DNA of 64,000 bases from UBA1413 sp964650525 (GTDB lineage: Bacteria; Bacteroidota; Bacteroidia; Bacteroidales; Prolixibacteraceae): NCBI GenBank assembly GCA_964650525.1, contig CAZYUA010000019.1:1-64000 (forward strand), in the 5' to 3' direction. Below, in pieces: positions 15,523 through 24,609 of this stretch (the first letter of the stretch is position 1; each line of letters starts with the position of its first letter). Below the pieces are notes generated by a model. The model made no database searches, had not been told where the DNA came from, and saw only the letters and a program-made list of their open reading frames with translations. The position numbers and the translations under genes were made by a program.

Positions 15523-17157
15523 TTACAAACCGGGTTCAAAACTCGGGTATAGGGTTTTATGGGGGGGCACGAAGTTTTCCTTGACCGACCGGATGTTAAC
15601 CCACCGCAGGAGGTTAAAGAGGGTTCCGGCCTTATCGTTGGTGCCGGAGCCGCGGGCGCCGCCGAAAGGTTGCTGGCCTACCACCGCACCGGTAGGTTTG
15701 TCGTTGATGTAAAAGTTGCCGGCGGCATTTTCGAGCACGGAGGCATACCGGGCAATACGGGCCCTGTCGCCTGAGAAGACAGCACCCGTAAGGGCATATA
15801 TTGATGTTTTGTCAAGTATTTCCAGGGTTTTCTCCGCCTGGTCGTCTTCGTACACATAAACGGTCAGGACAGGGCCGAAGAGCTCTTCCTGCATGGTGCG
15901 ATAGTCTGGAGTGAAGGCCCGGATGAGGGTAGGCTGGATAAAGAAGCCCCGGGATTTGTCGCAGGAGCCACCGAAGACCACTTCGGCGCCGGAGTCGGCT
16001 TCAGCCTGGCGGATGACTGCCTCCAGTTTGTCGAAGGCAGCTTCGTCGATTACGGCATTGATGAAATGGGTGAAGTCTTCAGGGGGCCCCATGGTAAGGG
16101 CAGCCATTTCTCTGCCTACGCGTTCGCGGATTTCGGGCCACAGCGATGCGGGGATGTAAGCCCGTGAGGCAGCCGAGCATTTCTGTCCCTGGTACTCGAA
16201 GGCACCTCTGACCATGGCGACTGCCAGGGCCTGCGTATCGGCAGTGGCATCGGCGAAGATGAAATCCTTGCCGCCGGTTTCTCCGACAATCCGCGGATAG
16301 GAACGGTAGCGGCCGATATTCCGGCCGATGGTAGTCCATACCGATTGGAAGACCGCTGTGGACCCGGTGAAATGAATGCCGGCGAAATCGGGATGGTTCA
16401 ACACCACCCCGGCGGTTGCCGGTCCGGAAGCGTAGACCAGGTTGATAACCCCGTCGGGCACCCCGGCCTCGCGGAAGATCTCCATGATTACAGCAGCCGA
16501 GTAGATGGCGGTTCGGGAGGGTTTCCACACGACCACATTGCCCATGAGGGCAGGAGCGGCAGGGAGGTTCCCGGCTATGGAGGTAAAATTAAAGGGTGTC
16601 AGGGCAAAAATGAACCCTTCGAGGGGGCGGAATTCGTTGTAGTTCCAGGTATCACTGGTGGAGGAAGGTTGCATCTTGTACAGGCGGGTCATTTCGCGGA
16701 CACCGAAGCGGAAAAAGTCAGCCAGTTCGCAGGCGGCGTCGATTTCGGCCTGGTAGATATTTTTCGATTGTCCCAGCATGGTGGCAGCATTCATTTTGGA
16801 GCGGTAGGGTCCGGAGAGCAGGCTGGCGGCCTTCAGGAAGACGGAAGCCCGGTGGTGCCAGGGCATGGCGGCCCATGCTTTCCGGGCTGCCAGGGCCGCT
16901 TCGATGGCCATGGTCACATGTGTAGCGTCGCCCTGGTGGTAATACCCCAGGGTGAGGGCGTGTTCATGCGGGGGAAATATCCGTTCCCGATGGTCCGTAC
17001 GCACTTCCCTGCCGCCAATCACCATGGGCAGGTCGCACTCCTGGGACCGCAACCTGTTCAGCCACTCTCTCAATTCCGCCCGCTCCCGGCTGCCGGGTTC
17101 ATATCCCAACACAGGTTCGTTGACAACCTCCGGTACCTGATAAAATCCATTGCTCAT
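15523..17157 (-). CDS. pruA: L-glutamate gamma-semialdehyde dehydrogenase (P5C dehydrogenase)
   Basis: Oxidises glutamate semialdehyde (from pyrroline-5-carboxylate) to glutamate with NAD, the second step of proline breakdown. The 544-residue ALDH4-type enzyme has ALTPFNFTSIAGNLP for cofactor binding, the catalytic Glu293 in VGETGGKD and the nucleophile Cys327 in GQKCSAASR. The C-terminal QPFGGARGSGTNDKAG is also typical. Length is normal. Proline dehydrogenase is not adjacent, so the partner enzyme must lie elsewhere. Confidence 0.95.
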   Translation of the reverse strand: MSNGFYQVPEVVNEPVLGYEPGSRERAELREWLNRLRSQECDLPMVIGGREVRTDHRERIFPPHEHALTLGYYHQGDATHVTMAIEAALAARKAWAAMPWHHRASVFLKAASLLSGPYRSKMNAATMLGQSKNIYQAEIDAACELADFFRFGVREMTRLYKMQPSSTSDTWNYNEFRPLEGFIFALTPFNFTSIAGNLPAAPALMGNVVVWKPSRTAIYSAAVIMEIFREAGVPDGVINLVYASGPATAGVVLNHPDFAGIHFTGSTAVFQSVWTTIGRNIGRYRSYPRIVGETGGKDFIFADATADTQALAVAMVRGAFEYQGQKCSAASRAYIPASLWPEIRERVGREMAALTMGPPEDFTHFINAVIDEAAFDKLEAVIRQAEADSGAEVVFGGSCDKSRGFFIQPTLIRAFTPDYRTMQEELFGPVLTVYVYEDDQAEKTLEILDKTSIYALTGAVFSGDRARIARYASVLENAAGNFYINDKPTGAVVGQQPFGGARGSGTNDKAGTLFNLLRWVNIRSVKENFVPPHKTLYPSFEPGL

Positions 17158-17312
17158 AGCCTGTTTGATTTGATTATTCCTTCACTGTAAAGCGGTAAAG
17201 ATAGAGCTTCATTCCTGCATAAAGAATAACAAAAGTCAGGTTCAGGGAACCGCGGCGGAAAACAGCGTAAGATTCCCCTCCCCGTCGAGCAGGGATTCCT
17301 ATGATTAAAATA

Positions 17313-17376
17313 TTAAGTTGAAGTGGTCAATTCCGTGAAACAGATGGTTTACCCATGTGGCTTAATCATCCCGGTT
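17313..17376 (+). repeat. Dispersed repeat, copy A (full left part)
   Basis: Sixty-four bases from TTAAGTTGAAG to CCCGGTT. The same sequence, 60 of 64 positions identical with one deletion, occurs in reverse at 53272-53334, 36 kb away. The last 26 bases continue into the palindromic core shared with copy B. Confidence 0.75.
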
Positions 17377-17395
17377 GTTGCATAGACAATACATG
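17351..17395 (+). repeat. Palindromic core, first copy
   Basis: Forty-five bases starting ACCCATGTGGC and ending AATACATG. They match 17599-17643 at 43 of 45 positions. Inverted arms ACCCATGT and ACATGATT are imperfect here, so this copy is partly decayed at its right end. Confidence 0.7.
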
Positions 17396-17596
17396 ATTAT
17401 TTCATACGTAAATAATGGTCTTAACAGTTTATATATCATTGCGTTACATAAAATCGCTCTTTTCATGAACAAACTGCTCAGTATGGAACTCGCATGGAAG
17501 ATTATTTTCATCTCTTTTTGTTGTGAAAGTTCGCCATGCTGGTTTCATGTGTTTAAATTATTACGTTCATATGGAAAAAGATTGGAAACACATGTA

Positions 17597-17648
17597 ATAC
17601 CCATGTGGCTTAATCATGCCGGTTGTTGCATAGATAATACATGGGTAT
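17597..17648 (+). repeat. Palindromic core, second copy, perfect 10-bp inverted ends
   Basis: ATACCCATGT (17597-17606) and ACATGGGTAT (17639-17648) are perfect inverted repeats around a 32-bp centre nearly identical to the first copy. The arrangement resembles a very small MITE or a structured RNA/DNA site. It ends 71 bp before the histidine kinase start. Confidence 0.7.
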
Positions 17649-17719
17649 TTCATCTGTTTTACCTATTTTTACCATGGAATAACAGACCGGACAAAACCTA
17701 ACCCTAACTTTTTAATCAG

Positions 17720-19798
17720 TTGACCGGGCTCAGGAAATATCTGACATCTGCCGATAACTGGGGTCAGGAAGATCCCGGACAGGACCGGTCGGGCAACACC
17801 CTGAGGCTGCTGCTGGCGGCCGGCTTTGCGGCTTCCTTGCTGTTGCTGGTATACAAGGAGTTTTTCAGGCCCGACCTGGCCAATCCGGTAGCTGAGGCCG
17901 CCACGGTGCTGATGTTTGCTTCCGCGCTTCTGTTCCTCACCCGGAACTGGCTGCAGGTTTCGGTGAACATGGTGTTTTTCATCCCCCTGATTGCAGGAGC
18001 CTATTACCTGGCCGATTTCAGCAACAGTGAACCTCCTGCCGGCACTGTTATTTTGACCCTGGCCTGGCTTGTGTGCGGGATGCTCTTCCTGGCCCTCTTC
18101 TCCCCTGGCAGAAAAGTCCTGCTTCTCTTTTTCCTGGCCGGAACAGGAACCCTGTTCTGGCACGGTGAGAAGGCAGATCTGCTGGCTGTGTGGTTTTCGA
18201 CTGGGCAGGTCCTTGTAAGCAACCCTTTGCTGCTGTTCTTATTTTTTACCCTTCTGGCTGCCGGCATCCGGAGGAAATACGACCTGGACCTGGAACGCAG
18301 CAGGGAAGAAAGACAAACGCTGGAACAACAACTGAAGGAGCTGTTCCAGCACTTCAGGCACCCCATGGCCCACATCAGGGCTGAACGTGATCCGGGAGGC
18401 AACATTACCCGGCTTACCGTCAGAAGAATCAATTATTCCTTTGAGTCGGGATTTAAGATTACCCGCGCCGAAGCCCGGGACCAGGAGATAAACCACCTCT
18501 TCGGCCATCTGTTCCGCAACGACACCCCATGGAACGACTGGCTGATCATCCATCCGGTTTCTGCGGCCGATTTGTATTCACCACGCCATGAACGATGGTT
18601 TAACCTCCATTTCCTGTGGGCCGGTGACAACGATTGCCTGTGTCTTTTTTATGATGTCACCGCCAAAGAAAAAGCCATCCGGAAGCTGGAGGATTCCAAA
18701 GCCCGGTATCTGGCACTCCTGGAAGCCATCCCCGATATTTTCTTCGTTCTGGAGCGCGATGGCACCTTCCAGGATGTGGTTTTCAAGGACCAGGAGAAAT
18801 TCTATCCGGAAACTTCGGAAATTATCGGCAACACCATTTTCGGGGTGGGATTCACCGGAGCCATGTCGGAGAAGTTATACCAGTGCATCGGGAAAGCCAT
18901 CGACGATGATACCCTGGAGACCCTGGAATACTCGCTGAAAACCGGTGAACTCACCCTGTTGTTTGAGATGCGGCTGGCAAGACTTAGCGATCATTCCGTC
19001 GTAGCCATTGCCAGGGATATCACCCGCCGGAAAAAAGCGGAGTTTGAACTGGAGATTGCCAGGGCCAGGGCAGAAGAGGCGGATGCCCTGAAATCCCATT
19101 TCCTGGCCAACCTGTCACACGACATCCGGACGCCGGTCAATATTATCACAGGACTGACAAAAATGCTGGCCGAAGAAGCCCTCCGGGAGGATGAACGGGA
19201 GAACCTGCTGCAGGATGTGCAGTTGCAGGGGAACCTGCTGACCCAGATGATCGAGAATACCATCCAGTTGTCGAAGATCGAAACCAACACACTTGAGGTC
19301 AATTTTGTCTACACCGACATCCACCGGCTGCTGCGGGAGTTGTACCACCACTTTTTCCCGTTGGTTCCCGACAACCGGGATTTGCAATTTACGACAGATC
19401 CTATGATCCAACACGGGGAGGTGGGCTTCGAAACCGATCCCCACCTGCTGAAGGAGGCCCTGGGAAGGCTGATAGACAATGCTCTGAAATTCACCCGCGA
19501 GGGGATAGTCCGCTTCGGATATACAGCCGCCGCCGGTAACAGCGTACTCTTTTACGTAGAAGATACCGGTCCCGGCATTCCCCTGGAGGAAAAGGAGAAT
19601 ATTTTCCTGCGGTTTTATGTGCTGGAAAAAGACAGAAAAGCACAGAAAAGCGGGCCGGGTCTGGGATTGCCCATCGCCCAGCATTTTGTTGCTTTGCTGG
19701 GTGGAGAGCTATCGGTCGACACTATCCCGGGCAAGGGTTCCAGGTTCTGGTTCAGGCTGCCGCTGATCAACGCCCGGGGATTCCTGCGGATCGTTTAG
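17720..19798 (+). CDS. Membrane PAS-domain sensor histidine kinase
   Basis: A 692-residue kinase: about six hydrophobic segments (28-190), a coiled-coil linker, a weak PAS-like region (about 210-310), a clearer PAS domain (about 325-440), a HisKA domain with phospho-acceptor His467 in NLSHDIRTP, and a HATPase domain with DNALKFT, EDTGPGIP and GPGLGLPIAQ. There is no receiver domain and no response regulator nearby, so it is an orphan. The start must be the TTG at 17720, since an in-frame stop at 17705-17707 precedes it and no ATG precedes the first membrane helix. Signal and target are unknown. Confidence 0.87.
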   Translation: MTGLRKYLTSADNWGQEDPGQDRSGNTLRLLLAAGFAASLLLLVYKEFFRPDLANPVAEAATVLMFASALLFLTRNWLQVSVNMVFFIPLIAGAYYLADFSNSEPPAGTVILTLAWLVCGMLFLALFSPGRKVLLLFFLAGTGTLFWHGEKADLLAVWFSTGQVLVSNPLLLFLFFTLLAAGIRRKYDLDLERSREERQTLEQQLKELFQHFRHPMAHIRAERDPGGNITRLTVRRINYSFESGFKITRAEARDQEINHLFGHLFRNDTPWNDWLIIHPVSAADLYSPRHERWFNLHFLWAGDNDCLCLFYDVTAKEKAIRKLEDSKARYLALLEAIPDIFFVLERDGTFQDVVFKDQEKFYPETSEIIGNTIFGVGFTGAMSEKLYQCIGKAIDDDTLETLEYSLKTGELTLLFEMRLARLSDHSVVAIARDITRRKKAEFELEIARARAEEADALKSHFLANLSHDIRTPVNIITGLTKMLAEEALREDERENLLQDVQLQGNLLTQMIENTIQLSKIETNTLEVNFVYTDIHRLLRELYHHFFPLVPDNRDLQFTTDPMIQHGEVGFETDPHLLKEALGRLIDNALKFTREGIVRFGYTAAAGNSVLFYVEDTGPGIPLEEKENIFLRFYVLEKDRKAQKSGPGLGLPIAQHFVALLGGELSVDTIPGKGSRFWFRLPLINARGFLRIV

Positions 19799-21459
19799 TA
19801 CAGGAAGCTGCTGCCCCCCAGGAACTCCCGTAACAGGGAGGTGGGAGGTATTTCCTGGTCGTCGAGTTGCTTAAAGTAGGTCAGGAACTTCAGCAACCGG
19901 GTTGACTCGGCAAATTCCTCCTGGTTTTCAGGAACGCTCAGCAACAGGGGAACCGCGTACTTTTTCAGCACTGCCAGCTCATAAAGGGTCGCCGAGTTGA
20001 ACATGACATCCGACTGCTCCTGGAAGGGAAAGATGTATTTTTCCTCCCCTTTGCGAACCATAGCCCAACGCCTGATGGTCTCCTGTGCCGGATAACCCCG
20101 GTATTTACTGTCACGGATCATCCTTCTTATCAACCGGTTGTCGGAGGTGGAGATGTAGGTTTGTCCGTCGACCGATACCTGGGTCAGGGCCGACAGGAAA
20201 ATCCGGAAAGTGCTCCCTGCCGGAATCCTGGGTATCAACTGCGGATTCAGACAGTGGATTCCCTCAATGATCAGGATGTCGCCTTTCTTCAACTGCAGGC
20301 GTTCGCCGGTGAAGGTACGCTGTCCTGTCTGGAAACTGAACCGGGGAATCTCCACCTCCTTGCCTTCCATGAGATCCAGGAGTTGCTGATTGAAAAACTC
20401 CACGTCTATCGCTCCCAGGGACTCGAAATCGTACTCCCCGTTTTCGTCGCGGGGTGTTTTATCCCGGTCAACGAAATAATCGTCGACCGAGATCATATGA
20501 GGCCACAGGCCATTGACAGCCAACTGGACACCCAGCCGCTTGCTGAATGTGGTCTTTCCGGAAGAAGAGGGGCCTGCCACCAGTACCATTTTCACCTCGT
20601 CGCGGCGCAGGCTGATGGTATTGGCAATCTCTGCAACTTTTTTCTCATGCAGGGCTTCCGAGATCTTGATGACTTCCCCGCCCTTACCCTGAAGGATCCG
20701 GTCGTTCAGTTCGGCAATGGTTGAGATCTTCAGAATCTCAGCCCAGTCCTTATGCTCCTGAAATACGCTGAACAGCTTATCCTGCCGGATGACAGGCAGC
20801 AGGACCGAGGAGTCTTCCACCCCGGGGACCCGGAGCAGTATGCCGTCGTAGTATTGTTCCAGACCATAATTCACGATAAAGCCGGTGGAGGGGAGCAGAT
20901 GACCATAGTAATAATTGGGGAGACCATTTAAAAAATGGATGAAACTATAAAGGGTGCCCTGCTGTTCGAAGAGCCTTGCCTTGTTCAAAAGACCCTGGCT
21001 GCGAAAGAGTTCCACCACTTCATCGGTGGGGATGCCCCGCTTTTCAAAAGGGAGATCCCGGCTGATGAGGATATCCATTTCTCTTTTGATAGCAAACACG
21101 TCCGATACGGTCAGGGGACGTCCCACTCCGTTGAGCTCAGCATAATATCCGTTTGAAATGCCGTGTTCCACATTCAGATGGACCTCCGGGAAGACCTCCC
21201 TGACAGCGGCATACAACACAAACAACAGGGAACGGATGTACATCCTCCGGCCGTCGGGATGCGACATATCGATGAATTCCACGGTTTTGGACTTCATCAC
21301 CGAGAAAGACAACTCTTTCAGTCGATGGTTCACAATAGCTCCGCAAACGGGAGAAGGTAAACGAATTTTCTGATCCCTGACTACCTCTTCGAGGGTGATG
21401 CCTACCGGATAGAAACATTTCGAACCGGTGTTCCTGCAATAAATCTCTATTTCTGTCAT
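19795..21459 (-). CDS. Nucleoside kinase with TGS domain (uridine kinase/PRK-like)
   Basis: A 554-residue protein: an N-terminal TGS-like and ThrRS second-additional-domain-like region (about 1-190), then a P-loop kinase domain with Walker A GPSSSGKTT (296-304), VDDYFVDRDKTP and ILIIEGIHCLN. This architecture is widespread in Bacteroidota and usually annotated uridine kinase-like; the substrate is uncertain. It converges on the histidine kinase gene and overlaps its end by 4 bp. It starts 49 bp after uvrA on the same strand, so read-through from uvrA is likely. Confidence 0.88.
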   Translation of the reverse strand: MTEIEIYCRNTGSKCFYPVGITLEEVVRDQKIRLPSPVCGAIVNHRLKELSFSVMKSKTVEFIDMSHPDGRRMYIRSLLFVLYAAVREVFPEVHLNVEHGISNGYYAELNGVGRPLTVSDVFAIKREMDILISRDLPFEKRGIPTDEVVELFRSQGLLNKARLFEQQGTLYSFIHFLNGLPNYYYGHLLPSTGFIVNYGLEQYYDGILLRVPGVEDSSVLLPVIRQDKLFSVFQEHKDWAEILKISTIAELNDRILQGKGGEVIKISEALHEKKVAEIANTISLRRDEVKMVLVAGPSSSGKTTFSKRLGVQLAVNGLWPHMISVDDYFVDRDKTPRDENGEYDFESLGAIDVEFFNQQLLDLMEGKEVEIPRFSFQTGQRTFTGERLQLKKGDILIIEGIHCLNPQLIPRIPAGSTFRIFLSALTQVSVDGQTYISTSDNRLIRRMIRDSKYRGYPAQETIRRWAMVRKGEEKYIFPFQEQSDVMFNSATLYELAVLKKYAVPLLLSVPENQEEFAESTRLLKFLTYFKQLDDQEIPPTSLLREFLGGSSFLY

Positions 21460-21508
21460 AATTGGAAAAATTAAATTCTACTCCGGGAGTTGTCTTTCCT
21501 TTAACGGC

Positions 21509-24397
21509 TTATCCCGGGCACAAGGTATTCGCGGTTGTGGTTTGCGAGAGTCCTGCTTCTTCACGCAGAAAAGCCGCCGTATAAGAATTTCCGGCCCGGG
21601 CCACCTCTTCGGGAGTTCCGGTGCACAGGATCCTTCCCCCCTCGTTGCCTCCTTCAGGGCCCAGGTCGATGAGGTGGTCGGCAGCCTTGATCACATCGAT
21701 GTTGTGTTCTATAACAATGACCGTGTTTCCCTTATTGACCAGTTTTGCGATCACATCCAGCAATATACGGATATCGTCAAAGTGGAGCCCGGTGGTAGGT
21801 TCATCAAGGATGTAAAGGGTATTCCCGGTATCGCGCCTGGAAAGTTCGGCAGAGAGCTTGACCCTTTGCGATTCTCCGCCCGAAAGGGTGGTCGACGATT
21901 GTCCCAGGGTGATGTACCCGAGTCCTACATCGCGGAGGGTTTTCAGTTTCAAGGCAATGGCAGGGATTGCCTCGAAAAATTCCACACCCTGGTGGATGGT
22001 CATGTCGAGGATATCAGAAATCGATTTTCCCTTGTAGCGGACTTCGAGTGTTTCGCGGTTGTATCTTTTGCCGAGGCATTTATCGCACAAGATATAGACG
22101 TCGGGGAGGAAGTTCATTTCGATGGTTTTCAGGCCTGCGCCCTGGCACTCTTCGCAGCGTCCCCCTTTGACGTTGAAAGAGAACCTGCCCGGAAGGTAAC
22201 CGCGCACCCTGGATTCGGGGAGTTGGGCAAACAGGTTGCGGATGTCGGAGAACACGCCGGTATAGGTCACGGGGTTGGATCGGGGAGTACGGCCGATGGG
22301 CGACTGGTCGACCTCGATCACCTTGTCGATATTATCCAATCCCTCGATTGCAAGATAGGGGAGCGGGTCGGCGACCGATTGATAGAAATACTGGCTGAGT
22401 ACAGGGTGGAGGGTTTCGTTGATGAGGGAGGATTTGCCGCTTCCCGAGACGCCGGTGACGCAGATCATTTTTCCCAGGGGGATTTCGAGGTTTACCGACT
22501 GCAGGTTGTTACCGGTGCAGCCGGAGAGTTTGATTGACAGGCCGTTTCCGGGGCGGCGCAAGGCAGGCACGGGTATCTGCCGGCGGCCGGCCAGGTAATC
22601 GGCGGTAAGGGTGTTTTGCGACAAGAGCCTTGCGGGAGGGCCGGCAGCCACCACCTCGCCTCCATGCCTGCCGGCGGAAGGCCCCATATCGATCAGATAA
22701 TCGGCATGGAGCATCATCTCCTTGTCGTGTTCCACCACGATGACCGTATTGCCGATATCGCGGAGATCCTGCAGGGCATGGATCAACCGCAGGTTGTCGC
22801 GATGATGGAGCCCGATGCTGGGTTCGTCGAGAATGTACAACACGTTCACCAGGCGCGATCCTATCTGGGTAGCCAGCCTTATGCGCTGCGATTCGCCTCC
22901 CGAGAGGGAAGCGGCAGGCCGGTCGAGCGACAGGTAGTTAAGTCCCACATCCATGAGGAATCCAAGCCTGTTACGGATCTCCTTGATCACCTCCCTGCCG
23001 ATTGTCTCCTGCCGGCTGCTGATCCTGGTTTCCAAACCGCCAAACCACTCCTGCAAACCGTTAAGATCCATCTGCGATAATTCGGAAATATTTTTACCGT
23101 CGATCCTGAACCAGAGTGCCTCCTTTTTCAGTCGCATGCCGTGGCATTCCGGACAGTCGGTAGTCCGGACAAACTGGTTTGCCCATTTGCGGGCTTTCAG
23201 CGACGGATTATCCTCCCGTTGGCTCTCAATATGTTTCACCAGGCCGTCGTACGACAGGAAGTAATTGATATTCTCACCCAACGGGGTATTTTTCAGCTGT
23301 ATCCGTTCGCTGGTACCATACAGGATGGCGTCCAGTCCCTCTTCTGAAATTTCCCGGATTGGGGTTTTAAGGGAAAAGTCGTATTTCTCGCCCAGGGCTT
23401 CCAGTTGCCACCAGATGAGGCTGTTTTTCTGAGGCCCCAGCGGGATAATCCCTCCTTTACCGATGGAGGCTTCGCGGTCGGGAATCATCTTGTCGAGGTC
23501 TATTTCGGCAATCCGGCCAAGCCCGTTGCACTTGTGGCAGGCACCCTGGGGTGAGTTGAACGAAAAATTGTGTGGAGCCGGTTCCGGGTAGGAGATTCCC
23601 GTGGTTGGGCACATCAGCAGACGGCTGTAAAACCGGACTTCGCCCGAATCATAGCCTGCCAGCATCATCACCCCGTGGCCCTGGCCCAGGGCAGCATGAA
23701 CACTCTCTTTAAGCCGGTGGTCCGAGACTTCATCCACCACCAGTTTATCAATAACCATTTCGATGAAATGGTTTTTGTACCGGTCTACCCTGAAACCCCG
23801 TGTGATCTCTGCAATTTCCCCATCCACCCTTGCGTGCAGATAGCCTTTGCGCAGGATCTGCTCAAACAACTCCCGGTAATGGCCCTTCCGTCCTTTCACC
23901 AGAGGAGCCAGCACATAGATCCGCTGGCCTGCGTACTGTTCCCGTATCAGCTGAAGGATCTTCTCCTCGCTGTATTTCACCATCTTTTCCCCGGTGTTGT
24001 AGGAGAAAGCCTCTGAAGCACGGGCGTACAACAGCCGGAGAAAATCATAGATCTCTGTGACGGTGCCCACCGTCGACCGGGGATTCCGGCTGGTATTCTT
24101 CTGCTCTATGGCGATGACCGGGCTCAACCCGGTGATTTTATCCACATCGGGGCGTTCCATATTTCCGAGGTAGGAACGGGCGTAGGCTGAAAAGGTTTCC
24201 ATGTAGCGGCGCTGTCCTTCGGCGTAGAGGGTGTCGAAAGCCAGCGAGGATTTTCCGCTTCCGCTGAGCCCTGTGATCACCGTCAGCTGATGCCGGGGTA
24301 TCCCGACGTCGATATTCTTCAGGTTATGGACCCTGGCTCCGGTGACGGCAATGATCTCCTCTTCAGTAATATCTATTTCATTGTCTGCAACTTGCAT
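21509..24397 (-). CDS. uvrA: Excinuclease ABC subunit A
   Basis: Damage-recognition ATPase of nucleotide excision repair. The 962-residue protein has two ABC halves: Walker A GLSGSGKSS (about 43-51) and GVSGSGKSSL in the second half, two signatures LSGGESQR and two DEP boxes (LYILDEPSIGLHH and LYILDEPTTGLHF). The second zinc finger (CEECQGAG...CDKCLGKRY) is intact, but the first has CPTT where CPxC is expected, leaving one cysteine short; this appears common in the phylum. The start is ATG 24397: an upstream ATG at 24436 would lie on the far side of the promoter box at 24426-24433. Confidence 0.95.
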   Translation of the reverse strand: MQVADNEIDITEEEIIAVTGARVHNLKNIDVGIPRHQLTVITGLSGSGKSSLAFDTLYAEGQRRYMETFSAYARSYLGNMERPDVDKITGLSPVIAIEQKNTSRNPRSTVGTVTEIYDFLRLLYARASEAFSYNTGEKMVKYSEEKILQLIREQYAGQRIYVLAPLVKGRKGHYRELFEQILRKGYLHARVDGEIAEITRGFRVDRYKNHFIEMVIDKLVVDEVSDHRLKESVHAALGQGHGVMMLAGYDSGEVRFYSRLLMCPTTGISYPEPAPHNFSFNSPQGACHKCNGLGRIAEIDLDKMIPDREASIGKGGIIPLGPQKNSLIWWQLEALGEKYDFSLKTPIREISEEGLDAILYGTSERIQLKNTPLGENINYFLSYDGLVKHIESQREDNPSLKARKWANQFVRTTDCPECHGMRLKKEALWFRIDGKNISELSQMDLNGLQEWFGGLETRISSRQETIGREVIKEIRNRLGFLMDVGLNYLSLDRPAASLSGGESQRIRLATQIGSRLVNVLYILDEPSIGLHHRDNLRLIHALQDLRDIGNTVIVVEHDKEMMLHADYLIDMGPSAGRHGGEVVAAGPPARLLSQNTLTADYLAGRRQIPVPALRRPGNGLSIKLSGCTGNNLQSVNLEIPLGKMICVTGVSGSGKSSLINETLHPVLSQYFYQSVADPLPYLAIEGLDNIDKVIEVDQSPIGRTPRSNPVTYTGVFSDIRNLFAQLPESRVRGYLPGRFSFNVKGGRCEECQGAGLKTIEMNFLPDVYILCDKCLGKRYNRETLEVRYKGKSISDILDMTIHQGVEFFEAIPAIALKLKTLRDVGLGYITLGQSSTTLSGGESQRVKLSAELSRRDTGNTLYILDEPTTGLHFDDIRILLDVIAKLVNKGNTVIVIEHNIDVIKAADHLIDLGPEGGNEGGRILCTGTPEEVARAGNSYTAAFLREEAGLSQTTTANTLCPG

Positions 24398-24425
24398 GCA
24401 AATCGGTTGTGATGGTGTGCGTTTC

Positions 24426-24433
24426 CAAAAGTA
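24426..24433 (-). promoter_or_regulatory. -7 box TACTTTTG upstream of uvrA
   Basis: Reading the minus strand, TACTTTTG matches TAnnTTTG and ends 28 bp before the ATG at 24397. It argues against the longer uvrA frame. No -33 TTG is seen at the usual distance, and no LexA-type box was recognised. Confidence 0.5.
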
Positions 24434-24480
24434 CAAAACATTTAAGCTCCAGAATTCGGTTCCGGAAGTCCGTCAGGTAT

Positions 24481-24499
24481 CTACCTGCGCGGCAGGTGG
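24481..24499. other. Hairpin ACCTGC-GCG-GCAGGT downstream of transglycosylase gene
   Basis: A 6-bp perfect stem, extendable by one G:U and one C:G pair, in the gap between the lytic transglycosylase gene and uvrA. It could end the transglycosylase transcript, but lacks a T-run on the minus strand. Confidence 0.3.
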
Positions 24500-24609
24500 T
24501 CCTGGTTGGAGGTAAGGGTTCTTGAAAACAACTAGCACCAGCCACCCGCCATTACAACCTGAGGCAGGAAAGGTACGGACAGTGTGGGCTGGGTGGTGCC
24601 TTCCGCTGG

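Larger units (their letters stand above)
17158..17719. other. AT-rich 560-bp gap with repeats, no gene
   Basis: This gap holds two copies of a palindromic repeat (listed separately). An open frame of 108 codons at 17375-17701 spans both copies, has Cys/Trp/His-rich composition and no start context, and was judged spurious. No TAnnTTTG box for the downstream kinase was found. The base composition is clearly lower in GC than the flanking genes, as expected of remnant or mobile DNA. Confidence 0.55.

Noticed and set aside
17375..17701. 108-codon open frame in the repeat-rich gap
   Set aside because: It is made of both palindromic repeat copies, has odd Cys/Trp/His-rich composition and no start context.
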